Assembly (NCBI GenBank): GCA_028818995.1
Contig: JAPPMR010000949.1
Location: forward strand, 1 to 8,839
Direction of reading: 5' to 3'
From: Candidatus Poribacteria bacterium
GTDB taxonomy: Bacteria; Poribacteria; WGA-4E; WGA-3G
Length of the DNA: 8,839 nucleotides
This document shows, piece after piece, positions 5,802 to 8,839 of the stretch. Below the pieces are notes generated by a model. That model saw nothing but the letters and a program-made list of their open reading frames with translations. It ran no database searches and was not told the origin of the DNA. Numbering within the stretch: position 1 is the stretch's first letter; each line of letters starts with the position of its first letter. The position numbers were made by a program, and so were the translations under genes.

Positions 5802-7220
5802 ATGGCAACCCCTGAAACAAGAGAAATTGACGAAATCGGAATTAGCAAAGATTATCAATACGGATTCCACGATGATGTGAAGCCAACGTTCAAATCCCGA
5901 AAGGGGTTGGACGAAGAGGTCATCAATCAGATGTGCGACATCAAAGAGGAACCGGATTGGATGCGCGAGTATAGGCTTAAAGCCTATGAAATCTTTAAGC
6001 AGAAGCCGATGACAAAGTGGGGTGGCGATCTTTCCCAACTTGATTTTGACGATATTTACTATTATGTCAAAGCCTCTGACCGAAGTGAACGAAGTTGGGA
6101 CGATGTGCCAGAAGACATCAAGAAAACCTTCGACCGACTCGGTATACCGGAAGCGGAACGGAAGTTCCTCGCAGGTGTCGGCGCACAATACGATTCCGAA
6201 GTGGTTTACCACAATATCGTTGAGGAATTGGACAAAATAGGGGTCGTTTTCCTTGATACCGATACGGCTATCAAAGAATATCCCGACCTTGTGAAGAAAT
6301 ACTTCGGGACTATCATTCCTTCTGCGGATAATCAATTCGCCGCGCTGAACAGTGCTGTCTGGAGTGGTGGTAGTTTTGTTTATGTGCCTCCCGGTGTAAA
6401 GGTTGAGTATCCGTTGCAGGCATATTTCCGAATCAACAGCGAAAACATGGGGCAGTTTGAACGCACACTCATCATCGCTGATGAAGGTTCGCAAGTGCAT
6501 TACGTTGAAGGCTGTACTGCGCCGACATTTAGCAGCGAGTCCTTACATAGTGCTGTCGTTGAAATCGTCTGCATGAAAGGTTCGCGGGTGCGTTATACCA
6601 CAATCCAGAACTGGGCGGGGAATGTATACAATCTCGTCACCAAACGTGCGATGGCTTACCAAGACGCACAGATGGAATGGGTTGATGGCAATCTCGGCAG
6701 TAAGTTGACGATGAAGTATCCGAGTGTCTATATGATGGAACCTGGTGCGCGGGGTGAAATTCTCTCCATTGCGTTCGCGAGCAAAGGACAACACCAAGAT
6801 GCGGGTGCTAAAGTTTATCATTGCGCGCCACATACGACATCGCAGATTACGTCAAAATCTATCAGTAAAGATGGTGGACGTTCCAGTTATCGTGGTTGGG
6901 TTGATGTCGCGAAGGGCGCAAAGGGGTGTAAGTCGCACGTAGTTTGTGATGCCCTCATTCTTGACAGAGATTCACGTTCAGATACCTATCCTGTCATTGA
7001 AATCAATGAAAACGATACCAACATTGAACACGAGGCTCGCGTCAGCAAAATCGGTGAAGAGCAGCTTTTCTACTTGATGAGTCGTGGATTATCCGAAGAG
7101 GAAGCATCTACCATGATTGTCAACGGGTTCATTGAACCGCTTGTCAAGGAACTTCCGATGGAATACGCTGTTGAGATGAACCGTCTCATCCAACTTCAGA
7201 TGGAAGGCTCAGTCGGATAG
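5802..7220 (+). CDS. sufB: SufB, Fe-S cluster assembly scaffold
   Basis: SufB is the scaffold subunit that receives sulfur and builds the cluster with SufD and SufC. The 472 residues match the family length. [16 protein letters not shown] (50-65) is the N-terminal helix, [21 protein letters not shown] (192-212) opens the beta-helix, and EGCTAP (236-241) and [17 protein letters not shown] (267-283) follow. The C-terminal part carries C382 in [28 protein letters not shown] (408-429) and MIVNGF (438-443). The position of E. coli Cys405, the sulfur acceptor, appears to be S391 here ([10 protein letters not shown]); E411 matches the conserved Glu after His. I recall Ser at this position in other SRSDTYP-type SufB proteins, so this may be a normal subtype. 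It lies 15 bp after sufC and 15 bp before sufD. Confidence 0.96.
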   Translation: MATPETREIDEIGISKDYQYGFHDDVKPTFKSRKGLDEEVINQMCDIKEEPDWMREYRLKAYEIFKQKPMTKWGGDLSQLDFDDIYYYVKASDRSERSWDDVPEDIKKTFDRLGIPEAERKFLAGVGAQYDSEVVYHNIVEELDKIGVVFLDTDTAIKEYPDLVKKYFGTIIPSADNQFAALNSAVWSGGSFVYVPPGVKVEYPLQAYFRINSENMGQFERTLIIADEGSQVHYVEGCTAPTFSSESLHSAVVEIVCMKGSRVRYTTIQNWAGNVYNLVTKRAMAYQDAQMEWVDGNLGSKLTMKYPSVYMMEPGARGEILSIAFASKGQHQDAGAKVYHCAPHTTSQITSKSISKDGGRSSYRGWVDVAKGAKGCKSHVVCDALILDRDSRSDTYPVIEINENDTNIEHEARVSKIGEEQLFYLMSRGLSEEEASTMIVNGFIEPLVKELPMEYAVEMNRLIQLQMEGSVG

Positions 7221-7235
7221 AGGAAAGGTGCAGAA

Positions 7236-8597
7236 TTGCAAAAAGGTGATTTTTCAAAAGATTTTGTTGAGAAAATAGCGCAAGATGAGCCGCAGTGGAT
7301 GCGTGAGAGACGGTTAGAGGCGTACGCACTCTATGAGTCGTTACCAATGCCACATACAACCGAAGACGATACGTGGCGGCGCACCGTTGATATGCGTACA
7401 CAGGATTACTGGCGGCGAACTCGACGGCATCTAAGCGGTTTCGCAGTTGACAACTATCGTCCCGCTATTGGACAGAATGGTGACGCATCGGTTGAAGTGC
7501 CAAAAGATTCTGAAGATGCTGCAGGTGTCATTCTTCAGTTAGATGGGCAACATCAACACACATCCTTGTCTGCTGAATTAGAAAAACAGGATGTCTATTT
7601 TGCTGACCTCCACACAGCACTAAAGGAACGCGACGAACTCCTCCGTGACTACTTTATGACAAAGGCAGTTACGTTAGAAACAACGTTAAAAAGTGGGAAT
7701 ATCGCCACTCGTAACAAGTTTGATGCACTGCATGGTGCATTCTGGCAAGGTGGTTATGTCTTACATGTTCCAAAAGGTGTCAGAGTTGAAGTGCCACTGC
7801 GGGTTTATATCAGACTTTCAGAAGAACAACACGCTGACTTGTCACATATACTTGTCATCGCTGAAGAGAACAGCGAAGTCGTGATTTTGGAAGATAACTC
7901 ATCTATGAACCAAGAGGCAGGCGGTCTACATAGTGGTGCAGTAGAGATTTTCGCTGGTCAAAATTCAAATGTGACTTATGTGCAGGTTCAAAACTGGAAT
8001 CGACAGGTCTGGAATTTCGCTTCACACCGAGCCGTTGTCAGTAAAGACGCGCATCTCTGCTGGGTCACAGCCACTTTTGGTGGCAGGTTGAACAAGCTAA
8101 ACCAAGCGATTGTGTTAGAAGGGAATGGGGCAAACGCGCAAATGTTGGGTTTGGCTTTTACTGATGCACGACAACATTTAGATGTAAGCACTGCACAGGA
8201 ACACGTCTCACCGCATACCTTCAGCGATCTACTATACAGAACTGTCCTGAAGGATAGATCGCAAACGGCTTGGGGTGGTAATATATATGTTTATCCTGCA
8301 GCAAACTATACCGATGCATATCAGAAAAATGACAATCTGTTGCTCAGCGAACGTGCACATGCAGATACTTTGCCCGGATTAGAGATTCAAGCGCATGAGG
8401 TGCGTTGCACGCACGGTGCAACCGCAGGAAAGATTGATACAGACCAAGTTTTCTACTTAATGAGTCGTGGTTTATCTTACGCACAAGCGGAAAAACTGAT
8501 TGTTGACGGATTTTTTGAACCCGTCATGGAACGCGTGCCGATGGAATCGGTACGAGAAGAACTACAAGAATTTGTCTCACGTAAATTAGAAAAGTAG
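7236..8597 (+). CDS. sufD: SufD, Fe-S cluster assembly scaffold partner
   Basis: SufD pairs with SufB in the SufBC2D complex. The 453 residues have the SufB/SufD fold: EPQWMRERRLEAYALYESLPMP (18-39) at the N-terminus, GGYVLHVPKGVRVEVPLRVYIRL (172-194) entering the beta-helix, and LHSGAVEIF (231-239) and VQNWNRQVWNFASHRA (251-266) in the core. The C-terminus has the SufD hallmark VRCTHGATAGKID (389-401), with C391 and H393, the His linked to cluster formation in E. coli Suf[10 protein letters not shown] (406-414) and LIVDGFFEPV (421-430) follow. The start is TTG 7236, because AGGAAAGG (7221-7228) lies 7 nt upstream and no ATG or GTG is in frame before the conserved WMRERR helix. It is the last scaffold gene; the sufS/sufU/sufE desulfurase partners are not within the window. 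Confidence 0.94.
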   Translation: MQKGDFSKDFVEKIAQDEPQWMRERRLEAYALYESLPMPHTTEDDTWRRTVDMRTQDYWRRTRRHLSGFAVDNYRPAIGQNGDASVEVPKDSEDAAGVILQLDGQHQHTSLSAELEKQDVYFADLHTALKERDELLRDYFMTKAVTLETTLKSGNIATRNKFDALHGAFWQGGYVLHVPKGVRVEVPLRVYIRLSEEQHADLSHILVIAEENSEVVILEDNSSMNQEAGGLHSGAVEIFAGQNSNVTYVQVQNWNRQVWNFASHRAVVSKDAHLCWVTATFGGRLNKLNQAIVLEGNGANAQMLGLAFTDARQHLDVSTAQEHVSPHTFSDLLYRTVLKDRSQTAWGGNIYVYPAANYTDAYQKNDNLLLSERAHADTLPGLEIQAHEVRCTHGATAGKIDTDQVFYLMSRGLSYAQAEKLIVDGFFEPVMERVPMESVREELQEFVSRKLEK

Positions 8598-8622
8598 CAC
8601 AGTTATCTCATAAATTGTAGAA

Positions 8623-8635
8623 GGGTTTGTAACCC
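8623..8635. terminator. Small hairpin after sufD, weak terminator candidate
   Basis: GGGTT and AACCC pair around a TGT loop, 25 bp after the sufD stop. The stem is only 5 bp and is followed by CGATTTATAAT rather than a T-tract, so termination would be inefficient at best. Confidence 0.3.
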
Positions 8636-8640
8636 CGATT

Positions 8641-8646
8641 TATAAT
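8641..8646 (+). promoter_or_regulatory. Possible -10 box for the glutaredoxin-like gene
   Basis: A perfect TATAAT lies 47 bp before ATG 8694. There is no -35 match at 16-18 bp; the nearest, TTGTAG at 8615-8620, is 20 bp away. A transcript from here would begin at about 8653 with an imperfect hairpin, ACGTC (8654-8658) pairing GACGT (8663-8667). Confidence 0.35.
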
Positions 8647-8693
8647 ATGAAGCACGTCATAAGACGTTGCCACAATAAAAAGGAGTCACTACA

Positions 8694-8839
8694 ATGGATC
8701 AACCCAAAATTATCGCTTACATGAAACCTGTCTGTGGCTGGAGCAACGGTGTCCGTGCCATTTTCGCCAAATATAATTTGGAGTATGAAGACAGAGACAT
8801 TATCAATAACGAAGACAACTATCGTGAAATGGTGCAGAA
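8694..8839 (+). CDS. Glutaredoxin-like protein with CGWS active site (cut by window end)
   Basis: The first 48 residues are visible. IIAYMKPVCGWSNGVRAIF (6-24) is a thioredoxin-fold first strand followed by the active-site helix, and YNLEYEDRDI (27-36) is the second strand, with the layout typical of glutaredoxins. The active site is C14-G-W-S17, a single-cysteine version similar to the CGFS of monothiol glutaredoxins that carry Fe-S clusters; K11 sits where those proteins have their conserved Lys. The cis-proline and glutathione-binding residues are beyond the window. ATG 8694 has AGGAG (8681-8685) 8 nt upstream. Lying 96 bp after sufD on the same strand, it may serve cluster transfer or redox maintenance alongside SUF, which is inference from position and motif. 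Confidence 0.8.
   Translation, partial: MDQPKIIAYMKPVCGWSNGVRAIFAKYNLEYEDRDIINNEDNYREMVQ

Noticed and set aside
5712..6500. A 262-residue minus-strand open frame across the sufC end and sufB
   Set aside because: It lies antisense to clearly conserved sufB sequence, and its translation has no recognisable domain or start signals.

Overview
The window reads as a piece of bacterial chromosome of moderate-to-low GC with short intergenic gaps and clear Shine-Dalgarno sites. The gene mix is a secreted carbohydrate-binding-module protein, an addiction-module killer/antidote pair, a CBD-type SUF operon and a small uncharacterised protein with an HYH motif. Together with a GC-rich interspersed hairpin, this reminds me of Candidatus Poribacteria or a similar uncultured lineage. 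That assignment is an impression from gene content and cannot be proved from the window.

Layout. (1) Positions 1-1836, plus strand, AT-rich: the last 34 codons of an AlkB/ALKBH8-like 2-oxoglutarate dioxygenase, a well-formed sigma70-type promoter, a class I SAM-dependent methyltransferase, and 22 bp later a second, complete AlkB/ALKBH8-like dioxygenase. The truncated and the complete AlkB genes are paralogues, so the layout is AlkB - promoter - methyltransferase - AlkB. (2) Positions 1865-1886: a GC-rich hairpin between convergent genes. (3) Positions 1905-2985, minus strand: a secreted CBM4/9-like protein, and upstream of it a small conserved protein whose near-perfect promoter fixes its start at 2985. 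(4) Positions 3101-4183: a perfect 12-bp inverted repeat next to a sigma70 promoter, then moaA (GTP 3',8-cyclase, molybdenum cofactor synthesis). (5) Positions 4200-4876: a HigB/RelE-type toxin and a HigA-type antitoxin overlapping by ATGA. The toxin frame is open over its full family length but has ATA where the start codon should be. (6) Positions 4983-8597: sufC-sufB-sufD, the SufBC2D Fe-S assembly scaffold, closely spaced with a strong ribosome site before sufB and a TTG start for sufD. (7) Positions 8694-8839: the start of a glutaredoxin-like protein with a CGWS active site, cut by the window end.

How they fit together. SufBCD assembles Fe-S clusters, the glutaredoxin-like protein may carry or reduce them, and MoaA is a two-cluster radical SAM enzyme that uses them. 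The toxin-antitoxin pair lies between moaA and suf. The AlkB-methyltransferase-AlkB block is the most unusual part. In animal ALKBH8 an AlkB domain and a methyltransferase are fused in one tRNA wobble-uridine modifying enzyme, and here analogous activities appear as neighbouring genes, though the methyltransferase is not recognisably Trm9-like.
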